This document shows, in pieces, positions 1 through 9,588 of a DNA stretch of 11,221 nt. A program made the translations under genes and the position numbers. The notes beneath the pieces are model-generated. The model saw only the letters and a list, made by a program, of their open reading frames with translations. It did not search any database and was not told the DNA's origin. This DNA is from Paraglomus occultum (lineage: Eukaryota > Glomeromycota > Glomeromycetes > Paraglomerales > Paraglomeraceae): assembly GCA_910592205.1 (NCBI GenBank), contig CAJVPJ010001238.1, positions 1 to 11,221 of the forward strand. Direction: 5' to 3'. The first letter of the stretch is position 1, and every line of letters starts with the position of its first letter.

Positions 1-1595
1 GAAAAAATAGATTTTTCATATGTTTTACTATGTGATCGACAAAAATTACGTAGACTTTTGTCCAGTGAGTGTACGTAGACTATCTCTTACCAAAAACAAA
101 TTGCCGTAAGCTTGAGGACAAGAACGCCCCGCTTAAGAAGATTACAGTAAAGAACATAAAACCCAAAAAAAAAAAACTAGAAAAATCTTAATTTGTTCTT
201 TTTTGACTAGAATATTTCCTAGTGTGTTTCTAATCCAAAAGGGTACGATAAATTAATAGAGATCTCAGAAAAGATTTAAAGTTTATAGTCCAACGTTTGC
301 CAGCGTGGAGATGGCAGAAGCTGAATTAGCATTTCATGGGTATAAAGGTGTGTTTTTCTAAGCGACTAACAAAAAGTGAAAAAAAAAGAACATATTTACT
401 GAGATCAATGTGACAGTGACACATTTTGACTGTTTGATAGCGACTCCTGAAGCTTGTCACACGTTTAAAAGCTAAATTAAAGTACACATTTACGTAACAA
501 CAATTTGTTGACAGACCGTGAAGACTTACTACGTTTTATCAGTTATCGATAGAATATTCTGAAGTTTTATTGCGACAAAACATTTACTCCCCGTGAAAGT
601 GGATTCGCAGGCTAATGCTTTTTTGGAAACGCATCTCTGTATTGCACCCCATCGTAATAAATCTAAAAATATTTTTGTAGGTTTAGTGACAGACCATGCG
701 GTCATGATAGTAGCATTGCTAAAGACTGACCTTTTATAAACTCAAAGTTACAGAAGATAATGAACGTAAAAAGTTCCTAACAAGACAGAAACCAAAAAAT
801 TAGTGATGCGAATAAAAAATTAGTTGATTTTGCAATAAGCATTTCAGGTTATGACCTACCTTCCCACTGTTGACCCATGGCTACTACGCACCCTGTTGCT
901 CCTCTATTAACCCATAATGTCTGTTGCCTCCTTTTTAAATGTTTATGTGTAATCTAGCTGCTACGATTCAGTTCTGCCTCAACTAATGTCACCCAACTGC
1001 TTCTCTTACAATAGAATTGATACCTTTTTAACTATCCTTCCAATAAACATGACGTGTATTCATTGCTTGTTTACCTTTTGTTCATATTGTTGTGTCAGCT
1101 TTTGTAGCACTTTTATGCTTTCTTGCATCTAAACTGTAAAACGAGACAAAAAGATGCATACGTGTTTATATATTTGAAATGCCAGTATGAATTAGTCTCG
1201 TTGCCGTTGTCTACAAGTTGCGGATAAATTTTGCAACTCGTTACAAGCGCGTTACTATAAGAATACATTCATTGATATTAATCAACTTTTTGACAACACT
1301 AAAAACTTTTTATATTTCCAGATTTGCAACATGCGATTAGGCTTTCTCAGGCTGGCAAGTTACTTTTGTTTTGCAATGCATGCAGTGTATATTTTAAAGT
1401 TTTCTCGTATCGCGGTGCTTTATTACTAATGCATCGAGTATAAGTGCTTGTGTCACGCGTAATAATGCGCAATTTATTGATTAACCATATTAAGTATTAA
1501 CGTTATTGTTAATATCCTTCTATTGGTCAATTCTTGAGATGTGACACAGTAAGTTTAACTTTGTTTCTTTCTTCAACGTTTAATAGTTTTCCGCC
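1..1595. other. AT-rich region without a convincing gene
   Basis: No reading frame here is long or protein-like enough to call. One patch has the look of a tiny first exon: an ATG at 311 followed by 12 codons and a possible donor (G|GTGTGT) at 347/348. The nearest acceptor with a good pyrimidine tract ends at 1321, and the joined frame stops after about 43 more codons. I do not recognise the product. The right part (about 1500-1595) is presumably promoter and 5' leader of the gene starting at 1596. A 10-base direct repeat lies at 47-81. Confidence 0.5.
47..81. repeat. 10-bp direct repeat, 25-bp period
   Basis: TACGTAGACT occurs at 47-56 and again at 72-81. Two exact copies are seen directly. 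It could be a pair of protein-binding sites or chance; there is no gene close enough to decide. Confidence 0.4.
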
Positions 1596-2969
1596 ATGGG
1601 TGATCTTACAGAAAGGCCTTCGCTTTCTGAGCCTTTTTCAGCCAGCCGATCCTTAATAATAGACGAACCCGAAGTCAAACGCTACCACCATCACCGTTAT
1701 GGACACGCTCCCTACAGACCACGTCCATTTGAATCGAAGATCCCCATGCATCTTCGCACTCAACCACCCGAAAGAACACTTTTTAACTACTGGCGATTGT
1801 TAGACATTTTGTTTGTTTTTACCTTTATCGGGATTTGGTGGTACATAGATAGAAGGAAGGGAATAGAAATGAGTGAAAATGGAAATGGTATGTGCATGGT
1901 GAGAGAGTACAATAGGGTTGAAGAACAAGAAGAACGAGTACGACTTGGTAGTGGTACTGGTGCGTTTGAAGGAGGAAAGAACCATGAAAGGAGGAGTAAA
2001 GTTGAGAGGATTGGTGATGACTTGATCAGAATACTTAGTAGTGTAATTGGTGCGTTGATATTTGATGGTGACTAGGGATTTTTTTTGGTTTTGTTGGAGC
2101 AGGTGGGGGTCTTGCTTGTTTGTTGAAACGTTGTTGAGAAAACGTGAATTGGGAAAGAGTGAGAGTGTGTGAGAGTGTGAGAGTGTGAGGGAAGGAAAAG
2201 GAGAGAGGGAGAGGGAAAGGAAGGGAGAGGGAGAGGGAAGGGAGAGGGAGAGATAGAGATAGAGATAGAGAGTGATGTATATAGATTGTGGAATAGAGAG
2301 CGTGGGAAACTTGTGCGGAGGGGAGAGGTATTATTTAAGAAATGTGCTGATCGATGAATTCTGTTGCTTGACAATATGTAATGATCAGAACATCGACTGA
2401 TATCGGTTGCGGATCTTAAAGAAGACGTTGTCGCGAATGTGAGAGACTTTGTTGACAGCATAACGAGTTTCTTTATATGTATGTATTCTATGGTTCGTGC
2501 TTTTGGCAATTTTCATTATCTTATCAAGGAACGATAGATCTCATTATCATTTCAAATATTTCAATAACTCCTAATTTCCTCTCTCTCTCTTTTTTTTTTT
2601 TTTTGGCCCAATCCCCCGAATTTATAAGCCGCTTTCCTGGTTTTCTCATTCGTTGTGATTTCCTTGTTAGTGGCGTACAGTGCCCTCAAATGGTACAATT
2701 ATCGAAAAAAACAACGCGATCAAGACGACGAGTATGTTAGACAACTAGTCGACTTTCTTCAAGCCGAAGTTAGCGGCAAAACCAAATACCGGGTTCACGA
2801 AGCGTGGTTAGACTTTGATTTGAAAAACAAGCAGTTAGCACTGAATGTGAGGCGAAGAATCTGGAACAGAGCGGTCCAGTTTATGGAAAATGAAGTTTGG
2901 TGGTTGAGAAAGTTTAAAACGGGAAAGACGACGATTTGGGGAGATCATCGGGCTGGGCAACCGTCGTGA
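1596..2969 (+). CDS. Small membrane protein with MAN1/Src1-type C-terminal (MSC-like) domain, two exons
   Basis: Preferred model: exons 1596-1887 and 2671-2969, joined by a G|GTATGT donor and a TTGTTAG acceptor preceded by a pyrimidine-rich stretch; 196 residues. The ATG sits in GCCATGG, and the frame is closed by a stop at 1584. Residues 1-60 are polar with a His/Arg-rich patch near 30-36. Residues about 63-84 form one strong membrane helix. Exon 2 is basic and then helical (KWYNYRKKQRDQDD, VRQLVDFLQ, RRRIWNRAVQFMENE), the pattern that follows the second membrane helix in MAN1/Lem2/Src1 proteins, where it lies on the nucleoplasmic side of the inner nuclear membrane. An alternative splice (donor GTACAT after 1840, acceptor after 2680; 177 residues) joins the helix directly to ALKWYNYRKK, which fits the family topology better but uses weaker signals. 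No LEM/HeH domain or lumenal domain is visible, so the protein is short for the family. The family call rests on motif resemblance only. Confidence 0.55.
2151..2273 (+). repeat. GA-rich low-complexity tract in intron
   Basis: A run of GAGAGTGTGT-like units passes into a pure purine stretch (2187-2253, no pyrimidine on the + strand) and then three GAGATA-like units to about 2272. It lies inside the intron of the MSC-like gene, purines on the transcript strand. Such a homopurine tract can slip and can in principle form triplex DNA; no function is shown. Confidence 0.85.
2581..2604 (+). repeat. CT microsatellite followed by T15
   Basis: Five CT units run into fifteen T residues (2590-2604). It lies about 65-90 bases upstream of the proposed acceptor of the MSC-like gene, too far to be the immediate polypyrimidine tract, which is instead at about 2631-2670. 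Confidence 0.8.
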
Positions 2970-3619
2970 TGGCCGGAGTAATTTGGATATTTAATTGGGG
3001 AGGGGGGCTGTCATGCCAACTGATTCTAGACTTTGGAGTTGATGTAAAAGGAGGTGAGCAGAATAATAGTCTGCTAGTTATTAAATTCTTTGCATTGATT
3101 ATGATTATATAGATTTCTGTAGCATAATGTCTGTAGATAGTTTTTCCAATCCCTAGTTTTTCTCATTAATAATACACACATCATTTGCACCATAATTTCC
3201 ACTAATCTTTTCCAAGACCAGTGAATTGTGAGCGATGTTGGCTTGCTTGCTTTGCAATCAACTCATAATCATTGTTCGAAACGTTCTCATCACCTTACAA
3301 CAAATTTCATGTTTCACTCTACCTGTGCAGCGGTATGTTTTCATTTGTCGACATGAATATCATTAATAATTCTGGAGAAAGTATGTCCAGAATTTCTTTC
3401 TCTCGAAAAAAAAACTACATCTAAATTATATAAATCAGACAAAATAAAGTAACCAAAATAACTAATAATAATCGGCGTTAGCATAAACAGAGAACGTATC
3501 CTCTATTAATGTGATATGAATATAATGTGATATATAGACTCTAAGTAAGGATATTGCAACTTTAAATCAAATCAAACGTGCTATATATTGTAGCTCTAAT
3601 TTTATGAGTGCGCGTGAAA
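2970..3619. other. Spacer between convergent genes
   Basis: The region holds the 3' ends of the MSC-like gene (from the left) and of the septin (from the right). No protein-like frame or recognisable RNA gene is seen. It is AT-rich and presumably carries both 3' untranslated regions and polyadenylation signals, though I cannot point to a clear AATAAA for either gene. Confidence 0.5.
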
Positions 3620-5501
3620 TTAAATGACTCCACCCTGTGACGATGGCTGAGCAGGCTGCGGTTGCTCTTGTCTGGCGCTGGACTCTTTCAACGCCAAGAG
3701 TTGTTTAGAACGGAAAGCCTCATAATGGATCTGAGCAGTGGTTTCGATAAGGTCTTGGAGATGAGTTCTAATGTACAGAGTTGATGAGTTATTAGCAAAT
3801 ATGATCAAAACGTAAATAAGCTCATTCCCAACGAATATTACATCCATGACTTATTCTTACCTAGTGAGGAAGTTCCTCAGATGTACGAATTCACAATGAT
3901 TCTCATTCTCCACTAGAAAATTGCAAGCGATGCATTCAGTCTCGCTTCCCTTCCTTCACGTAACCTTCTCCTCTATCTCTCTCTTTTCCTGTTCTTCTCT
4001 TACTTACCTACGATCACACCCCACTTGTTCCGCCGTCCGCGAACAGCCTTTCCATCAATCACAACGTTCTTTTCGGAACCAACAATGGCGAATGGAATAA
4101 GTTCTTTCATGCTCTGATTCAAATCAAGTTCACCTTGATCAAGTTCATCACTATCATACGGATAGAGTTTGATATTGTTGTGTGCTAGTTCTGCCTTTAT
4201 CTAGTTTAAACAAAAATTGGAGAGCAAAAATAAAGTTGTCGGTTTTTAGTTGCAGGTTCAAAATCTCTTAATCACGTTGCTGATACTTGCACAAGTGCGG
4301 GGGGGAAACTTACTCTTTGCTTGAACGCAAGACGTTCTTCGATAGTCAGTGAATCAGATTTAGCAATGACAGGGACGACATTGACAACCTCTGAAAGTTT
4401 CTTGAGAACGAGAATGTCGAGCGGTTTAAGACTTTGATTTGGGAAAAAAAAAGGAAAAAATTGTTAGCCGTTTGATAATTGCATTAAACTGAATGTGCTT
4501 TGTTATATAAACTTTAAAAATACGTACGCATGGCCGGTAGGTGCAATGAAGAATAAACAGCAATGAATTCTAGTGTCTTGAATATAACGTTCACGCATGG
4601 CAGTCAATTCTTTGCGAAGATAAGCTGAATGTTGGTCTTTGATATATTTAATGATTGGTTCCCAACTATATTTGTAACGTAAAATAAGGACAGAAAAAAA
4701 GAATGGTTATTAGTATGCCTATCCAAAGTTAATCTTCACCATACATTCTATTATTTAATCATTCCTACATAAAACCCCCCTCTTCCTTTCCCCCTTTCAA
4801 AATATTCTTGTTGCTCACCAATTCTCGTTATTGACCTGGTCACCATATCCGGGAGTATCAACAATGTTGAGTCTTAAACGAATACCGTTCTCTTCAATTA
4901 CTTTACAAATTATAAAAAAACGCAAATTAATCGCAATTAAATGAAGATTCTGTTTAAATTATTAAAGTAACATACAATGAGACACGGTTTGGATCTCAGT
5001 CGTCTGCCTAAAGGGCTCTTCGACAGATTGACGTCCTTTGCTGTCAATAAGGTGAGCAGCAAAGATAGTGTTGATGAGCGTTGATTTACCCAATCCAGTT
5101 TGACCTTAAGAAAAAAAAATACTGTTAGAATGTAGGAAAGACAGGGATTGACTACAACGGCTTTGGTGTGAGATGGATAACTATATTTTTATGGACTTGT
5201 AAATCCTGCGACACAGCCGACATTTATATGGTTAACGGTTTACATACCGACAACGATAACATTGAACTGAAATCCACGCTTCAACAGCTTCTTCTCAATT
5301 TGCGTGGTGATGGTATCAAAACCTACATAACCATTGAGTTGCACCTATAAACAAGAGACTTTGTAAGTAAACATGTTTTTTGTACGTGCACTTGGACAAG
5401 TTTTTTGCTGAACTGGTTTCTCCCTGTAATTGTACATCTCGACATGACTCTCATCAAGATGACATTGCTCATACCTTCTGTGGTTCAGCGGCAGTAGCCA
5501 T
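3620..5501 (-). CDS. CDC10: Septin, CDC10 class, nine exons, complete
   Basis: Exons, in transcript order: 5501-5475, 5344-5248, 5104-4976, 4900-4819, 4665-4528, 4431-4314, 4200-4008, 3912-3861, 3767-3620. All introns are GT-AG (75-153 bases), phases agree throughout, and the product is 327 residues; yeast Cdc10 is 322. Septins are GTP-binding proteins that assemble into hetero-oligomeric rods and filaments at the cell cortex, septum and hyphal branch sites. The N-terminus carries GYVGFDTITTQIE (14-26), typical of Cdc10, then a basic stretch (KKLLKR). P-loop GQTGLGKST is at 42-50, switch I threonines at 76-77, DTPG at 99-102 and AKSD at 181-184 (G4, usually AKAD). The septin-unique element with RGRRNKWG and HLRNFLTRTHLQDLIE follows. 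No C-terminal coiled coil is present, as expected for the Cdc10 group; the tail is Gln/Pro-rich and ends in GGVI. The start ATG has A at -3. Exon 1 encodes only nine residues, so it is easily missed. The class is secure; orthology to Cdc10 is very likely. Confidence 0.96.
3941..4003 (-). repeat. Purine-rich tract at 5' end of septin intron 7
   Basis: On the coding strand, right after the GTAAGT donor of intron 7, the sequence is almost wholly A and G, with GAGAGAGATAGAGG-like units. It shares this composition with the intron tract at 2151-2273 and the tract at 9511-9557. Seen directly; role unknown. Confidence 0.7.
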
Positions 5502-5720
5502 GTTTATTTTCTAATATACAGTACTTTTACAGATGAAAGTGATTAATTTATCCAAAAGCGAGAACGTTGATTAGAATTAATACTACAAAACTAAAGGAAG
5601 GAAATAATAATTATCCAGAGGATGAATGAAGAGGAACGGGACCAAAAGTTGTATAATATGCTTTTAATTATACCTCTCATCCTTTTTTGGTCCAATAAAT
5701 TATTTTGAAGTACAGCATTG
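5502..5720 (-). promoter_or_regulatory. Septin upstream region with nested inverted repeat
   Basis: This is the likely 5' leader and proximal promoter of the septin. The coding strand has a CT-rich patch (about 5612-5640), common upstream of fungal transcription starts. A nested inverted repeat spans 5639-5693: outer arms GGACCAAAA (5639-5647) and TTTTGGTCC (5685-5693), inner arms GTATAAT (5651-5657) and ATTATAC (5667-5673). A + strand CCAAT is at 5692-5696, and ATTGG (CCAAT on the septin strand) is at 5824-5828 and 5859-5863. The promoter role is inferred from position. Confidence 0.4.
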
Positions 5721-6866
5721 AATGTGTGTATATTGACAATCTTTACACTGTCCAACCGTCAGTCTGAAATTATATTGTTCACGACATATTGAAAAGATGT
5801 GATTGGAGCGCTAAGAAGACGGGATTGGTTGATTCGTTAAATTTGTGATCCAGTTACTATTGGTTTAGCGTATTTCTTATTCTGGTAGAACATGAACGTG
5901 TGCATCGAGACTGGAAAATACTAAAAGTCAAAGTCAAAAGTTCAAGAGCCACACACGAGGATATATTATTTACAAGCATACATTCTTAGTATTAGCTTGT
6001 TTATAAAATACCTGTTAAGCTTGAAATTACATGGTTAAAAATAAATAAACTTATTATAAACAGTAATGTCATATGAGCATACGTATTAGTGCGATCATTT
6101 AACTATCGAAGCATAAAAGCGAGGGAAAAAGTTCTGCTCTTAATGATTGTAGAGTCAGATTTATCAATGGTCAATTACAGCGTCAGTTTACTAACGAGTT
6201 TTTTTCAATGTGGGATACAAGCAAACAATGTTGGACCTTTGCTTTATTCAATAGACATGTCTACATTCAATGTTAAAGACTGAATAAATAATGCTACTAA
6301 ATATATTATCGTGTTTAATGAATATATTAACACCTATTTGATGTTGATACAACCCCGCTTCAATTTCTACAAGTGCGAATTCGATAATCGTTGTTGTCTT
6401 TTTAATTGGTGTATAATATCATTTTCTCTATTGTCTTTATGTTACTTTTAAATTAAAAATAGGTTATCTCGAAGAAGAATAAATTAATCATAACTTGTTG
6501 GCTAACTTGTCGACTAGACTATCTTAACGATTTGTTAACGATGATTGCTCTAATTAACTTCAAATAGAGTTTATTTATAATATGGCTTTACACAACAAGG
6601 AAAGTTGATAAAAAGCGAGATAAGAAAACTATCGTTTACGATATTTACGATAACTTTAACTATAAACGGATCAACTGGACATGTAAAAACTTATTCTATA
6701 CCCTAATTAGCTTTACTTGGTGGAAATAAAAGGCTCGTCGACTTTTATACGCGTATGCTATTAAGCTTTTCAAATTTACCTATCATGTTGTTCTAAATCG
6801 ATTGTTACACAGTATTATAAGATGATCAGTAAAACTTGTTACCAATGCATCATTTTAATATTCGAG
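5721..6866. other. AT-rich spacer, no gene seen
   Basis: Short open frames here lack ATG starts, splice context or protein-like composition. The stretch 6480-6660 has several short repeats built on AACGAT or ACGATA. Otherwise I see nothing. Confidence 0.6.
6524..6652. repeat. Cluster of short ACGAT-type repeats
   Basis: TTAACGAT occurs at 6524-6531 and 6535-6542. TTTACGATA occurs twice in tandem at 6635-6643 and 6644-6652, the first copy overlapping TATCGT (6630-6635), which is an inverted match to ACGATA. Exact matches are visible, but they are short for an AT-rich region and may be chance. Confidence 0.35.
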
Positions 6867-6871
6867 AAAAA
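6867..6871 (-). terminator. RNA polymerase III T-run terminator of tRNA-Leu
   Basis: On the minus strand the first run of five T residues after the tRNA 3' end lies 20-24 bases downstream. Runs of four or more T stop RNA polymerase III; the call follows from its position. Confidence 0.6.
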
Positions 6872-6890
6872 GGAACATTTTGACACAAAT

Positions 6891-6972
6891 GGTGACTGTG
6901 AGATTCGAACTCACGCCTCTTTCGAGACCGCAACTTGAGTGCGGCGCCTTAGACCAACTCGGCCAAATCACC
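6891..6972 (-). tRNA. tRNA-Leu, anticodon CAA
   Basis: The minus strand folds as a class II tRNA of 82 bases. The acceptor stem GGTGATT pairs with AGTCACC (one T-G pair). The D-arm has TGGCCGAGTTGG (A box). The anticodon stem CCGCA/TGCGG closes the loop CTCAAGT, giving anticodon CAA, which reads UUG. A long variable arm (TCTCGAAAGAGGC region) marks it as leucine or serine class, and the T-arm GTGAG-TTCGAAT-CTCAC contains the B box. No 3' CCA is encoded, as in eukaryotic nuclear genes. There is no intron, although this isoacceptor carries one in some fungi such as yeast. It looks intact and expressed. Confidence 0.95.
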
Positions 6973-9510
6973 GTTATTGGAATTTTGCTCGATATTGACT
7001 TTAATAAAGCTTATATCGATGGGGGGTGCACCAACACAAGCGCTTTCAGTCAGGATTACGAAGTGGAAGAAAAATTCTTTGATTTTGTGTTTGGTAGGAC
7101 CAGGAGCGTAGGAAAACGACTTTTACCCAAATAATTGCTCGAATTAAATATCACATTACAAAATGATAGCGTTCGCAAAAGGCGGTCTATGGAGGCAATC
7201 GTCTATAGGCCATCGTTTTTGGCCGGCTTTACTAATGTTCCTATAATACGCTAGTACTAAGAAAAATAAGAGTTATTTTAATTGCATTTTTAAAAATGCA
7301 CGCTCTTGGGGACGAAAGGAAGCGTGAGTGTGTGCGATATTAGCGAACATTCAATTATCATTAGTTTATCATGGAAACATCGGTCATGGAAGTTCTTCCA
7401 CTGACATACTTTCGGGAATATTCTACAAGCCTTTTGTTCTTCAAATATCATTCGATTAAGCATTAAAAGATGCTAACAAACGACAACTGCAAACCAAAAT
7501 TTTCTTTATTTAGTTTTTGTATATGTAAATGTCTCGACGTTGTGTGTCATAAAGATAAGCATAAAGTCCACAGGCATGCATTTAGAAAGAAGGTTCATCT
7601 GTGACAGGGTTTTAATTCATTATAATAATATTATTCTCTGGGAACTTGAAAAAAGATTGTGCAGTGCGGAATGTAAATGTTGGAGTTTCACGTCTATACC
7701 TACAACGTGAACGCTAAAAATGTACCTGTGCCGACAAATACTGGGCCAATTGAGAGAAAAGAATAAGTGGTTTACTCTCCATTTCTTCTAAATTGCCCGG
7801 TATACGCCTCACCACAATTTCGCTCTATCTAAATCTTCATTCTGCTTTCAAAGTAATCCATGAACATCCTGCTAACATTGTTTTTGTTTTTGTGTGTGCA
7901 TTATTATGTATGCGTAGCAAGCATACGTTTCTTCGCCCTTCTTATGTGTGCGTCATTAATTCACGTATTCCAGTATGAACACAATGTCTTGTCGCTTTCC
8001 GTAATATTTTTTACTTTGGCATTTCCATCCTGTTCATGAACAAGGAATATTTCTTAAGTGTCCGCTCAGGCGCGTAAGAATGATGTAATTCTCTCTGTAT
8101 TGGTATATTATCTACGGCAACAATTGTTTCACTCTAAGTTGTAGTTTCAAATTATCACATTCCTCACTATCAGGTTTTCAGGAATACCATGACAAAAGTG
8201 CGGCGTTGATGTTTGCTGATAACAAGTGCGGTCGGTTTCAGAGAATTCAACAAGGCTTTTTTTAAAATTCGTATTAAACTGTATATTAGAATGTGCCAAC
8301 ATCTTTTTTACCGAGGGAATGATTTGTTATTTGATAGACATTAATCTAGCGCAACTTACAATTACCCATCCCCCTCTGATGATGCATTCTGCAAAAAGTT
8401 GTTTGCATAATTTAACAAAGCGCTAATTTTTCCCTCTCTCAGGCGCGCTCGATAACGAACCGTTCCTCTTACAGTCCATCTTAAGTTATCATCCACAGTA
8501 TCATGATAGTCTAAGACTACACACTCCTTCGAAAGTGTCATCAAACTAACACAAGAGAAAGAGCTTGAGTTAGGTATTCTTGAAGCTTTTGGTACTTTCT
8601 GTGTGATTGTTATAACTGCTTGATGGGATATTTTTCTCTGTGATCTAAAGCTTTTGTATATGTGCCTGACAACGAACAATTTAATGGCACGAAGAACGCC
8701 AGAAATAAACCAACACATGGCAAACGCGTCTGACAGATTTGTTATTGGAGATGTGTCATTGCATAACAATGCATTTATAGCACGGGTCTGGTTGCAGAAA
8801 TAATTGTCGGGGAAGTGATTGTCGAAAAAATGAATGAAATGATGACGTGACGATTTTGGGGCTCACTTATATCTCAGAAATTAAAATAGATTAACGTCAT
8901 CTCATCCGCTCCATTGAACACTACATCCAAAGTAATTATCCGGGCATGTTCTACGAGTTCTCGCTGGCAATAATCCTTCCTTACAATAAATCATATGTGC
9001 CATATTCTATCGATAATTAATATTATCAAGTACCGTGGGAAAGCCAGTCTGGTTTTGGAAGAATGTAAACAATGCTTGTTATTTGCTTTTCCATATCAGC
9101 AATCCCCACAATAGTTCCTGATATAAGGGTAAACGATCTGCACATGTTGAATAAAAGGTATTATTCCTTATTCTCTCAAAGTGTGAGATGATCATGTTCC
9201 ATTAACTGTCATCATACCGATCTCTAGTTACGGGGTCAAAAAGATCTGTTTCTACTGCCAGAATTCACATGTTCAACCAGATTATTGTCTAAGATTGTGT
9301 GAAAGGTGGCACGTCGCAATAAACGTGCCCGAATGAATTTTATTCATACATTATCATACAATATCCATAAATCTTCACAGTGAACTTTCGCAATATATTA
9401 CTAACTTTTTATCTACAAAAGCGTGACTGCTCGAGAACAATCTCGCCAGACTTATTAGAAAATATTGTGTGCGATTTTAACAGATAAAAGAATCAACCGT
9501 TCGTTGTTCG
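6973..9510. other. Long spacer without a confident gene
   Basis: About 2.5 kb with no secure coding exon. Weak candidates: an ATG-led run of nine codons just before a GTGAGT donor at 7325; a 44-codon ATG frame at about 7575-7709; and a plus-strand frame at 8443-8549 behind a good-looking acceptor (pyrimidine-rich, CTCTCTCAG). A 135-codon minus-strand frame at 8362-8769 has no ATG at its start and no recognisable motif. A small hairpin (GGCCA/TGGCC, 7-base loop) is at 7208-7224. Composition is AT-rich throughout. Confidence 0.5.
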
Positions 9511-9557
9511 TTCTCTCTCTCTCTCTCATTCTCTCTCTCATTCCCTCTCTCTCCCTC
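9511..9557. repeat. CT-rich microsatellite tract
   Basis: Imperfect (CT)n broken by ATT and CC interruptions. It lies about 30-80 bases past the stop codon of the DUF202 gene, so its transcript strand is GA-rich and probably falls in the 3' untranslated region. Confidence 0.85.
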
Positions 9558-9588
9558 AATCAGAGCCCAATGATTACTCTGTTTCACC

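Noticed and set aside
840-960. Patch with three CTGTTG repeats and a minus-strand frame containing MGQQWEG
   Set aside because: Short, weak repeats and a brief frame; could be a decayed repeat but nothing supports a gene or element.
2072-2509. 145-codon minus-strand frame rich in Ser, Pro and Leu
   Set aside because: It is the complement of the GA-rich intron tract; its composition comes from the CT repeat, not from protein coding.
5168-5350. 60-codon plus-strand frame
   Set aside because: Antisense to septin exon 2 and its flanking introns.
6089-6283. 64-codon plus-strand frame
   Set aside because: Lacks an ATG at its start and any motif; expected by chance at this length.
6880-7134. 84-codon plus-strand frame
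   Set aside because: Its first third is the complement of the tRNA-Leu gene, and the rest has no recognisable motif.
7575-7709. 44-codon ATG frame with four cysteines
   Set aside because: Length is within chance expectation, the cysteine spacing matches no motif I know, and no transcript signals are clear.
7793-7978. 61-codon hydrophobic plus-strand frame
   Set aside because: No ATG start, no splice sites in phase, and hydrophobic codons are common by chance in T-rich DNA.
8362-8769. 135-codon open frame on the minus strand
   Set aside because: It begins with TTG, has no ATG near its start, no splice context and no recognisable domain. Long open frames on the antisense of other frames occur by chance.
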